Shown here piece by piece: positions 15,146 to 22,473 of a stretch of DNA of 64,000 nucleotides. The DNA is taken from the NCBI GenBank assembly GCA_009774375.1, contig VSNO01000002.1, positions 1 through 64,000 on the forward strand, given 5' to 3'. Positions within the stretch are counted from its first letter, which is position 1, and the number at the start of each line of letters is the position of its first letter. A program made the position numbers and the translations under genes. The DNA is from Lachnospiraceae bacterium. GTDB lineage: Bacteria > Bacillota > Clostridia > Lachnospirales > Lachnospiraceae. The notes under the pieces are model-generated. The model saw only the letters and a list, made by a program, of their open reading frames with translations. It had not been told where the DNA came from and searched no databases.

Positions 15146-15822
15146 GCCCTCACCCCCTGATCAAAGATCCTGCCGTCCTCAATGCGGACAATCCGGTCGG
15201 CAAGCTGCGCGATCTCGTTGTTGTGGGTGATCATCACCAACGTCTGGTGAAACTGGCTGCTGGTGGCTTTCAGAAGCCCCAGCACATCGCCGCTCGTGCG
15301 GCTGTCCAGATTGCCCGTTGGCTCATCGGCCAGCACAATCGCAGGCTTCGACACGAGCGCGCGGGCGATGGCGACGCGCTGCTGCTGTCCGCCGGACAGA
15401 TTATTCGGCATACTGTACAGCTTATCCTCCAGTGCCAGCATGCGCACGACCTCGTCCATGAACTGCCGGTCCGCCGTACCGCCGTCCAGCTCTATGGGCA
15501 GGACGATATTCTCGTAGACATTCAGCACAGGGACAAGATTATAATTCTGAAAGACAAAGCCGATGCTGCGCCTGCGGAAAATGGTAAGCTGCTCTTCGCC
15601 CAGCTTCGCCAGCTCCCTGCCCTTTACCCTGACGCTGCCGGAAGTCGGCACGTCAAGACCGCCCATCATGTTCAGCAGCGTGGACTTGCCGCTGCCGGAA
15701 GTTCCGACGATCGCGACGAATTCCCCTTCCTCGACGGAGAGCGTCACGCCGTCCAGCGCCTTCGTGACATTCGGCTCCGCACCGTAATATTTTCTGAGAT
15801 CCGTTGTCTGCAAAATACTCAT
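15142..15822 (-). CDS. ABC transporter ATP-binding protein (MacB/BceA type)
   Basis: 226 residues from MSILQTTDL; an upstream in-frame extension to 15897 lacks a ribosome site and covers a regulatory region. Walker A is GTSGSGKST, the signature is LSGGQQQR, Walker B is IVLADEPTG and the H-loop is ITHN. It powers the FtsX permease encoded immediately downstream, with which it shares a four-base overlap. The about 80-base gap before it, after the kinase gene, carries a direct-repeat site (15872-15891), which fits a promoter that the upstream response regulator controls. Confidence 0.93.
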   Translation of the reverse strand: MSILQTTDLRKYYGAEPNVTKALDGVTLSVEEGEFVAIVGTSGSGKSTLLNMMGGLDVPTSGSVRVKGRELAKLGEEQLTIFRRRSIGFVFQNYNLVPVLNVYENIVLPIELDGGTADRQFMDEVVRMLALEDKLYSMPNNLSGGQQQRVAIARALVSKPAIVLADEPTGNLDSRTSGDVLGLLKATSSQFHQTLVMITHNNEIAQLADRIVRIEDGRIFDQGVRA

Positions 15823-15871
15823 GAAAAACACCATCCTTTTTGATTTGATGATATGATGATAACAGCCAAAC

Positions 15872-15891
15872 CTCACAGAAATGTCACAAAG
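15872..15891 (-). promoter_or_regulatory. Candidate response-regulator box upstream of ABC genes
   Basis: On the minus strand TGTGA occurs twice, 11 bases apart, in TTTGTGACATTTCTGTGAG. One helical turn between half-sites is the usual spacing for OmpR-family dimers. It sits between kinase and ATPase genes, the position of the BceR-controlled promoter in BceRS/BceAB loci. Confidence 0.5.
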
Positions 15892-15902
15892 AACCATACA
15901 AA

Positions 15903-16934
15903 TTACTCTCTTGGAAGAAAAACAGAAAAACAGGAGCCCTCTCCCGGCGCAGATTCCAGCCTGATATATCCGCCCTGCAGGGTGATGATCTCGCGGGCGA
16001 GATACAGCCCGATGCCGATGCCCTCCACCTCATGGACATCGTCCTCCCGGTAAAACCGCTTAAATACCGTCCCGTGATGAACCTCCGCGATCCCCTTGCC
16101 CGTGTCGGAAATGCTGATCTTCAGATACACTTCCATGCACTCGGTCCCGACCCGGATCCGCCCGCCATCCGGCGTGTACTTCACAGCGTTGTCCAGAATG
16201 TTAAAAAGCGCCTCCCCCGTCCACTTCCTGTCATGGGATACCGCCAGATGCTCCGGACAGCTGACCTGGACATCAATGTGCTTTTGCTCGGCATTCAGCA
16301 GGATACCGCCCAATGCGATGGCGAGCGTGTCATAGACCGGCTGGATCTTCTTCTCAAGAGAAATGACGCCCGTCTCCAGACGCGAGGTTTTGATCATCGC
16401 CTGCATGAGAAAATCCAGCTTGTCGAGCTGGCCTGCCTGGGCAGACAGAAATTCCCGCTGCTTCTGCTCCGGAACCTCCTGCTCCAGAAGGGTGCTGTTT
16501 ATCATTTTCAGATTCGCGATCGGCGTCTTCACCTGATGGGAAATGTCAGAGACCAGCTCCTGCAGTTCTGCCCGCTCCCTCGCGATCCTGCGGCGGTTCT
16601 CGCTCATCACCTCGTACAGGCGCGCCATGCGGTACTGGATCTTATAAAACAGGCTCTCCTCCTCATACGGCTGCACCGGCTCGCTCTCTCCTGCCATCAT
16701 GTCATCGAGAGTCTGGCAGAGCAGATCCGAAAACAAGGTCAGCTTCCTCCGGAGCAGGCCGACAAAACAGGCGACACTGCCCATGACAAAGGCACAGAAT
16801 ATCAACAGGTACAGCACTGCAGTTCCATTCTGTGTCAGAATATACAAAACGGCGGTCATGCCGCCCATCGCGCACAACAGGGCTGCGCCAAGGACAGCGC
16901 ACGCCCTGTTGACAGAAAGCTTTTGTGCACTCAT
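15903..16934 (-). CDS. Sensor histidine kinase, short-sensor (BceS-like)
   Basis: 343 residues from MSAQKL; this ATG follows GGAGGGAG by six bases and overlaps the regulator stop codon as ATGA, which decides against the ATG at 16955. Two membrane helices lie within the first 65 residues with almost no outside loop, the intramembrane-sensing layout in which the ABC permease usually does the sensing. The H-box is SDISHQVKTP, the N-box LFNILDNAVKYTPDGG, and G-boxes DTGKGI and GIGLYLA are complete. Partner of the 16931-17617 regulator. Confidence 0.92.
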   Translation of the reverse strand: MSAQKLSVNRACAVLGAALLCAMGGMTAVLYILTQNGTAVLYLLIFCAFVMGSVACFVGLLRRKLTLFSDLLCQTLDDMMAGESEPVQPYEEESLFYKIQYRMARLYEVMSENRRRIARERAELQELVSDISHQVKTPIANLKMINSTLLEQEVPEQKQREFLSAQAGQLDKLDFLMQAMIKTSRLETGVISLEKKIQPVYDTLAIALGGILLNAEQKHIDVQVSCPEHLAVSHDRKWTGEALFNILDNAVKYTPDGGRIRVGTECMEVYLKISISDTGKGIAEVHHGTVFKRFYREDDVHEVEGIGIGLYLAREIITLQGGYIRLESAPGEGSCFSVFLPRE

Positions 16935-17617
16935 TTCTGACTCCCTCCGATCCACATATAACCCATGCCGTAGACAGTCCTGATATACTGCTGCCCGCCT
17001 GCCTCGATCTTATTGCGCACCCTGCTCACCGCGGCGGTCAGGGCATGTTCGTCGACAAAATTCTCATCGATATCCCACAGCTTTTCAAGCAGGATCTGAC
17101 GTGTCAGGACTACCTGCGGATTCTTCGTCCAGATCTTCAGGAGGCGGTATTCCAGCGGCGTGAGCGCCAACGGCTCCCCTGCAAGTTCCGCGGTCATCCC
17201 GGAGAAATTGACAGACAAGATACCGTCATCGTAACAGTCCCCGCCGGTCTGTCTGACGATCCGGTTCAGCAGCGCCGCCAGTTTCTTCTGAAAGACACTC
17301 ATATGAAACGGCTTTGTCACATAATCGTCCGCCCCCAGCTCATACCCCCTGAGCATATCGCTCTCCATGTCATTCGCAGTCAGAAAGATCACGGCGGTAT
17401 CCGGCCGGCACTCCCTGATCTCCCTACAGAGATCAAAACCGCTCCCGTCAGGCAGGTTCACGTCAAGCACGATCAAATCATAATCCCGCTTCTCCAGAAA
17501 CGCCCCCGCCGCCCGCGCTGACAGCGCGGCATCCACTGTGTATCCCGCGGCGGTCAGGTTGTAGCATAAAGTATCATTTAAAAGGCGGTCGTCCTCGACT
17601 ACCAGAATCCGCATCAT
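16931..17617 (-). CDS. OmpR-family response regulator
   Basis: 228 residues. Receiver domain 1-120 with the acidic pair VVEDD, phospho-acceptor in IVLDVNLPDG (about residue 53), T in FLTAND, and K in DDYVTKPF. The C-terminal winged helix is complete (LTPLEYRLL, VDEHALTAAVSRVRNKI, TVYGMGYMW). It starts the four-gene operon with a GGAGGAAAGG site and probably controls the box at 15872-15891. Confidence 0.94.
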   Translation of the reverse strand: MMRILVVEDDRLLNDTLCYNLTAAGYTVDAALSARAAGAFLEKRDYDLIVLDVNLPDGSGFDLCREIRECRPDTAVIFLTANDMESDMLRGYELGADDYVTKPFHMSVFQKKLAALLNRIVRQTGGDCYDDGILSVNFSGMTAELAGEPLALTPLEYRLLKIWTKNPQVVLTRQILLEKLWDIDENFVDEHALTAAVSRVRNKIEAGGQQYIRTVYGMGYMWIGGSQK

Positions 17618-17735
17618 AGCCCTTTCCTCCTGATTGCAGGCGTTTCATTATTAATCACACAATACCCGCACGCTAAATAAGCCGCACGTTAACAGCCCTT
17701 TCCTGGCCATCACTGCGTACAATCTTATCTGAAAA

Positions 17736-18329
17736 TCAGTAAGGTTTTGTTAAACTGACGCCCGCACACTTCCTCCACACCTGATGAAAATATCCAGCCA
17801 CTGAATCACTGCATCCTTGCCCCTGCAAACAGGCATCCATCCTGCAGAATATATAAAATACGGCATTTCCGCACAGGCACCCTGCAGTATTCAACAGAAT
17901 ATCATTCACATCAAAACAGACATCGGTCAAATGAAGCGAAATGATCATCAGTAACTGCACAAACTCGATCAATACAGAAAACAGTACCGAACAGCCTATC
18001 CTGACACTGTTTCTGCAATCCATGACAACTGCCAGAAGGATCCCCATCGGAAATGTCAACGCCAGATTACCGATGATCTGATAAGGCGTATAGCCAAACA
18101 GGCTGGTCACATCCAGATTCACATGATCCGCAAACGACGTATAATACACAGCGCCATCCGTAAAGATCGGGAAAAATGCCTTGTCGATCAGGAAATTCAG
18201 GTAGATCCCCAAAATGAACACAAAGAAATAATATCCCTTTTCTCTTTTTTGAAGGATTCCTTTGATCCCCAAAATCAGTATAAACACCAGATTGACTGGT
18301 ATGTAAAACAAATATCCATATGTATACAT
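17736..18329 (-). CDS. VanZ-like membrane protein
   Basis: 197 residues, four to five predicted membrane helices, with the family pattern FILGIYLNFLIDKAFFPI, then NLALTFPMG and EFVQLL and FDVNDILLNTAGCLCG. VanZ-like proteins are linked to glycopeptide and peptide-antibiotic tolerance in some Firmicutes, but most members are uncharacterised. It is placed on the same strand as the Bce-like module, 118 bases upstream of its first gene, with its own GGAGG site. A shared envelope-stress role is inference. Confidence 0.85.
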   Translation of the reverse strand: MYTYGYLFYIPVNLVFILILGIKGILQKREKGYYFFVFILGIYLNFLIDKAFFPIFTDGAVYYTSFADHVNLDVTSLFGYTPYQIIGNLALTFPMGILLAVVMDCRNSVRIGCSVLFSVLIEFVQLLMIISLHLTDVCFDVNDILLNTAGCLCGNAVFYIFCRMDACLQGQGCSDSVAGYFHQVWRKCAGVSLTKPY

Positions 18330-18377
18330 AAGCCGCCTCCTGTTATATTATCTTTTACGCAGATCATACTGTATCCA

Positions 18378-18920
18378 TTACTTATACAGACGCACAGACT
18401 CTTTTTGCACATACCCCGTCACATCCACATCCCTGTCCTGCATCGTGATCGCTATCTGGTAAAAACCATTCTCCTCTGCAAGTATCCTGACCACACAGCC
18501 TTCATTTAACACAGCCATGGCGTTCGCGTCCGGATCTGCCGCACACCGCATCCTCACCGCATCCGTATTAATGACGCCTTCATCTGCCGCACTGGGCATC
18601 GCAGGCTCAAGCCCTTCCTGTGCAACCGCCGTACTGCTGTCCTCTTTCCCTGCGGCAATGCCGGTCTTTTCATAAAACTGCCGAAAGAACTCATTCTCCT
18701 CTGGTTTTGCATACTCGCCTGTCAGCAGCATATGATCCATAATGTCTGTCCTATCATTGGGAGATATTTCTCCTTCCCATTGTTCATCTGCAGCTCCTGT
18801 ATTTTGGTAAAAGCAGATACCGCACACAAATCCCAGCGCCAGCAGCAGACATATCAGTATCTGCACTTTACGCCTTCCAGAAGCATCCCGCTGCTCATGC
18901 CATCCTTGCGCATTGTTCAT
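18378..18920 (-). CDS. Membrane-anchored protein with SH3-like C-terminal domain
   Basis: 180 residues from MNNAQG; the ATG at 18920 follows GGGAGG by seven bases, whereas the first in-frame start (18995) has no site. A single helix (VQILICLLLALGFVCGICFY) anchors the N-terminus; residues about 45-110 are acidic and low in structure; the C-terminal 65 residues (VRMRCAADPDANAMAVLNEG and onward) look like a bacterial SH3 fold that often binds cell wall. Function unknown. It precedes the VanZ-like gene on the same strand. Confidence 0.7.
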   Translation of the reverse strand: MNNAQGWHEQRDASGRRKVQILICLLLALGFVCGICFYQNTGAADEQWEGEISPNDRTDIMDHMLLTGEYAKPEENEFFRQFYEKTGIAAGKEDSSTAVAQEGLEPAMPSAADEGVINTDAVRMRCAADPDANAMAVLNEGCVVRILAEENGFYQIAITMQDRDVDVTGYVQKESVRLYK

Positions 18921-19149
18921 CCTCACACCTCCCAGGAAAGACATACACAATTCCTCTTTCTTTCCATGTCGTCTATCAATGATCTCTTTTTCCAATTCGA
19001 TAATTACCGAATTTATATAATTTTCTACACGATAGACCGATATCCAACCACAACGAATTGTAACATCTATTTAAAAATATAATCCAAAACTTCCATCCCG
19101 TCAAGCCAATAACAATCCCCCCTTCCATGATGATCATATTCCGGCTCCG

Positions 19150-19409
19150 ATGGCTCCCAAAAATGCACCAGCGAAAATCCCGATGCATTCCGCGCCCGCT
19201 TCTTTCTTCTCTGAGACAAACATGGCCTATGTGAAGAAATCTGTCCAGGAGCTGGCATCCGTGAAAGGCACCGCCCATGAATTTTGCAAACCAGACAAAT
19301 GTTGCAAGAAATGCTGGAAGATGGAACAATAACGCTTAAAAAAATTGCGGAATTTGTTGGCCTTCCAGTTGACGAAGTGAGAAAATTGAAAGCAGACCAG
19401 AATATGTAA
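19150..19409 (+). pseudogene. Remnant: RelB fragment next to Rpn/PD-(D/E)XK nuclease C-terminus
   Basis: Two broken pieces. 19204-19280 repeats, with few changes, the part of the relB-like gene at 19724-19800 (encoding SETNMAYVKKSVQEL), 520 bases away. From 19299 a 36-codon frame reads MLQEMLEDGTITLKKIAEFV and then GLPVDEVRKL, as at the C-terminus of Rpn-family nucleases or transposases. Neither piece has a full domain. The arrangement suggests a duplicated or deleted locus left beside the working toxin-antitoxin pair. Confidence 0.65.
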
Positions 19410-19494
19410 ATGGCACGAATGAACCAGGAATGTAAAAAACAGAGACAGTATGATTAAATTTTTAAGTGTTATAGCTGATATGTCATACCTGCGC

Positions 19495-19523
19495 TTGCTT
19501 TCAGCACACAATAGTGCTATAAT
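19495..19523 (+). promoter_or_regulatory. Promoter and operator of the relB-yoeB pair
   Basis: TTGCTT at 19495-19500 and TATAAT at 19518-19523 are 17 bases apart. The inverted repeat AGCAC/GTGCT (19503-19507 and 19514-19518) fills the spacer, a fitting place for antitoxin autorepression. Confidence 0.7.
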
Positions 19524-19555
19524 AATCACAACTTAATACGAAAGGAGAGATATCC

Positions 19556-19825
19556 ATGGCACTGGCAACCATAACCGCACGGGTAGACGAAAAAGACAAG
19601 GCCAGCTTTGACACCTTCTGCTCCAATGTAGGTCTCAATACTTCTACCGCAATTAATCTTTTTGTAAAAGCAGTTTTACGCGAAAACCGCATCCCGTTTG
19701 AAATCACCCAGACTACTGACCCATTCTTCTCTGAGACAAACATGGCCTATGTGAAGAAATCCATCCAGGAGCTGAGAGCTGGAAAAGGCACCGCCCATGA
19801 ACTGATCGAGGTGAACGATGAGTGA
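19556..19825 (+). CDS. relB: RelB/DinJ-family antitoxin
   Basis: 89 residues. Ribbon-helix-helix N-terminus (TITARVDEKDKASFDTFCSN, then GLNTSTAINLFVKAVL) as in RelB/DinJ antitoxins, followed by a toxin-wrapping tail. The start follows AAAGGAGAG. It ends inside the first codons of the toxin gene (8-base overlap), the usual coupling of such pairs. It should neutralise YoeB and repress its own promoter with it. Confidence 0.92.
   Translation: MALATITARVDEKDKASFDTFCSNVGLNTSTAINLFVKAVLRENRIPFEITQTTDPFFSETNMAYVKKSIQELRAGKGTAHELIEVNDE
19724..19800 (+). repeat. 77-bp imperfect direct repeat inside relB
   Basis: Matches 19204-19280 with an exact 520-base offset; the first 36 bases are identical, then scattered changes. 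It shows that the upstream remnant came from a copy of this antitoxin gene or a close relative. Confidence 0.85.
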
Positions 19826-20087
19826 AAAAATATGGTCGGACGATGCCTGGAAAGATTACCTCTACTGGCAAACACAGGATAAAAAAACACTAAAGCGGAT
19901 CAACCAGCTTATCCAGGATATCGAGCGAAACGGCTGTATGAAAGGAATCGGGAAGCCAGAACCCCTCTCCGGCGACCTGCAGGGCGAATACAGCCGTCGC
20001 ATCAACGAAAAAGACCGCCTCGTTTATCATGTGGAGAACGGGCGGCTCTACATCGCCCACTGCCGAGGCCACTATGGAGATAAATAG
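19818..20087 (+). CDS. yoeB: YoeB-family ribosome-dependent mRNA endonuclease toxin
   Basis: 89 residues, normal length. The pattern WSDDAWKDYLYWQTQDKK, KGIGKPEPLSGDLQGEYSRR, and the C-terminal HCRGHY carries the residues expected for YoeB activity (Glu, Arg and the terminal His-Tyr). YoeB toxins cut mRNA in the ribosomal A site. It looks intact, so the pair is probably functional. Confidence 0.93.
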   Translation: MSEKIWSDDAWKDYLYWQTQDKKTLKRINQLIQDIERNGCMKGIGKPEPLSGDLQGEYSRRINEKDRLVYHVENGRLYIAHCRGHYGDK

Positions 20088-20209
20088 GCAAACCAATCCT
20101 CTCCTATTATCCAAAACGCATACATAAATTACTCTCAGCCTTCTCTCCATTCCCGAAAGATATATGCCCTCGATGATATATCACCATAAACAAAAATATA
20201 AAATAATCA

Positions 20210-20238
20210 TTAACAACCCCCGCCTCCTGTGATACAAT
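20210..20238 (+). promoter_or_regulatory. Probable promoter of the chemoreceptor gene
   Basis: TTAACA (20210-20215) and TACAAT (20233-20238) with a 17-base spacer; the -10 box is extended by TGA. A leader of about 105 bases follows to the start codon. Confidence 0.55.
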
Positions 20239-20346
20239 AAATGTATATATTGAACGCTGACCGCATGCCGTAAAGCGGCTAAACCCCTCATGTGGCCGCG
20301 TACATCCGGATCAACTCCGCAAACAACCAAAGATTGGAGGCGTACT

Positions 20347-22410
20347 ATGAAACAGGGAAGTATATTCCGACAGCTTCTTGTCCCCGTGCTGCTGATCGTC
20401 TGTGTCCTGGCAGCATCCCTTGTGTCTGTGATGACAGCCATGTTCATCCGCTCGTATGAGCAGGACATCTACGAGAATGAGCAGGGACAGACGGAACTGA
20501 TGGCGGGCGAGATCGGCACCTTTCTCGACGGTGCCTACTCCGTGACGGAAGGACTCGCCGTCAACCCGAGTATCCTGACGATGCGCACAGACACACAGAC
20601 ACCGATCCTCGCGGACTGTGTCGCGCGCAACACCTATCTGGAACTGCTGTACATACAGGGAACGGACGGCATGCAGACCGGGCGCTCGTCGGGCGAGCTG
20701 GCAGACCGTTCCACGCGCTGGTGGTTCACACAGGTCATGAATGACCAGAAGGCGTTTATCTCAAAATCCTATTTTTCCGTCAACACCGGCATGCCCTGCG
20801 CGTCGATCTTCTTTCCCATGTATGACGCCGACAGCATCATCGGTATTTTTGCCGTGGATCTCAAACTCGACTATCTGCAGGAGATCATGGAAAAATTCTC
20901 TGACCCTGAAAACGGTGAGATCTCATTTGTCATAGACGGCGAGGGCGTGGTCGTGGCGCACCCTGACAACACACAGATCGAGGAGCAGTACAATTACAGG
21001 ACGCTGAAAAGAACCGTATCCGAAACAGGCAGCCAGGCCGTGACCGACGCGGACGGCAATATCATGACCCGGGAGGAAGAATTCTCCATCTCGGACGCCT
21101 ACAAGCAGGTGATCGCGGACGCGATGTCCGGCCACAGCGGGAGCTCCAGGATCAGTGAGGACGGAAATACCTACTACGTGAGCTATGCCCCGATTCCGCT
21201 AAAAGGCGATTCTGACTCCTGGTCTGTCATCACGCTCCGGGAGAAATCAGCGGCAATGTCCTCCGTGTACCGCACGGCTGTCATCTCTGTCGTCATCGTC
21301 ATCGCCGCGATCATACTCGCAGTCCTGATCATCGTCATCGTGGCGCGCAGGCTCGTAAACCCGGTGGTATCGGTCGCCAAACTGATCGGCGATGCGGCGG
21401 ACGGCGATTTCCAGAACCGGGCTGACGAGACGATCCCCAATGAACTCGGGATCCTGTCCCGCAGCTTTAACAAGCTGACAGAGAAAATGGCAGGTATCCT
21501 GGTCACGGTGACGGAATTTACCACCAAAGTCATGGAGGGCTCCGGCAGGCTCAACGGTATCGCAGGGGACATCGATGAGACACACCAGTCCGTCGAGCGG
21601 ATCGCCCAGGGTACCCAGGATCAGACAGAGGACGCCAGAAATGTGGTGGACCGCGCAGCAGACCTCGAGGAGAAATTCCGGGAACTGCAGGAAAAGAGCA
21701 CCGTGCTCCTGAACAATGCCGAGGACACGATGCGATCCGGGCAGCAGGGTGTCCAGAGCGTCTCGGGACTGAAAAGCAGCAACTCTGTCACAGAGCGGAA
21801 AATGGAGGAATCCTACTCCAATATTATGAAACTCGACGCGCACTCCCGGCGCATATCAGGTATCATCACTACGATCAACGAGATCTCGGAGGAGACGGAG
21901 CTTCTGTCCCTGAATGCCTCCATAGAAGCCGCGCGCGCAGGAGACGCTGGCAGAGGTTTCATGGTCGTCGCGGAATCGATCGGCAAGCTCGCCGCCGACT
22001 CCCAGACTGCCACAAAGAATATCGAGGAGATCATCAAAGAACTCTGCGGCGACATTGTCAGCACCGTTCAGAATATCGAAGAGATCCGGCAGGATATCCA
22101 GAATCAGACCGAGATGGTGCGCTTCGTGGAGGAATCCTTCGGAAACTTCCAGTCCCTGGCACAGATCACGAAGGAATCCGTCGGCGAGATGGAGCTCCTC
22201 GTATCGGAGATGCAGCAGCTCGACCGCGCCATGGTGGAAGCCGCCGACCGCATCCAGGACGTCTCCCAGAATACGGCTGATGTCACGCAGAACATAGCGC
22301 ACTCGATGCAGGATCAGGTCTCCGAGATCCAGCGCGTTGCCAGGCAGGTATATGCCCTCTCCGTGGAATCCGAACAGATCAAACAGCGCCTCAGCGGGCA
22401 AAGCGCATAA
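20347..22410 (+). CDS. Methyl-accepting chemotaxis protein
   Basis: 687 residues from the ATG at 20347, which follows GGAGG by seven bases. Helix 1 (about 10-32), a roughly 270-residue dCache-like ligand domain with the WFTQVMND and [10 protein letters not shown] landmarks, helix 2 ([20 protein letters not shown]), a HAMP linker ([14 protein letters not shown]), and the signalling hairpin with [19 protein letters not shown]. The ligand domain faces outside and probably binds a small solute. No chemotaxis kinase genes are nearby; a CheY-like gene lies at 50682. Confidence 0.95.
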   Translation: MKQGSIFRQLLVPVLLIVCVLAASLVSVMTAMFIRSYEQDIYENEQGQTELMAGEIGTFLDGAYSVTEGLAVNPSILTMRTDTQTPILADCVARNTYLELLYIQGTDGMQTGRSSGELADRSTRWWFTQVMNDQKAFISKSYFSVNTGMPCASIFFPMYDADSIIGIFAVDLKLDYLQEIMEKFSDPENGEISFVIDGEGVVVAHPDNTQIEEQYNYRTLKRTVSETGSQAVTDADGNIMTREEEFSISDAYKQVIADAMSGHSGSSRISEDGNTYYVSYAPIPLKGDSDSWSVITLREKSAAMSSVYRTAVISVVIVIAAIILAVLIIVIVARRLVNPVVSVAKLIGDAADGDFQNRADETIPNELGILSRSFNKLTEKMAGILVTVTEFTTKVMEGSGRLNGIAGDIDETHQSVERIAQGTQDQTEDARNVVDRAADLEEKFRELQEKSTVLLNNAEDTMRSGQQGVQSVSGLKSSNSVTERKMEESYSNIMKLDAHSRRISGIITTINEISEETELLSLNASIEAARAGDAGRGFMVVAESIGKLAADSQTATKNIEEIIKELCGDIVSTVQNIEEIRQDIQNQTEMVRFVEESFGNFQSLAQITKESVGEMELLVSEMQQLDRAMVEAADRIQDVSQNTADVTQNIAHSMQDQVSEIQRVARQVYALSVESEQIKQRLSGQSA

Positions 22411-22417
22411 ACACCTG

Positions 22418-22455
22418 AAACCGGGCATGGAAGATGTATTCCATTGCCCGGTTTT
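22418..22455. terminator. Bidirectional terminator between convergent genes
   Basis: AAACCGGGCA-TGGAA pairs with TTCCATTGCCCGGTTT, with A before and TTTT after the stem. It separates the chemoreceptor gene from the GH38 gene, which converge here. Confidence 0.85.
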
Positions 22456-22473
22456 ATGATACTTTTGCATTTC

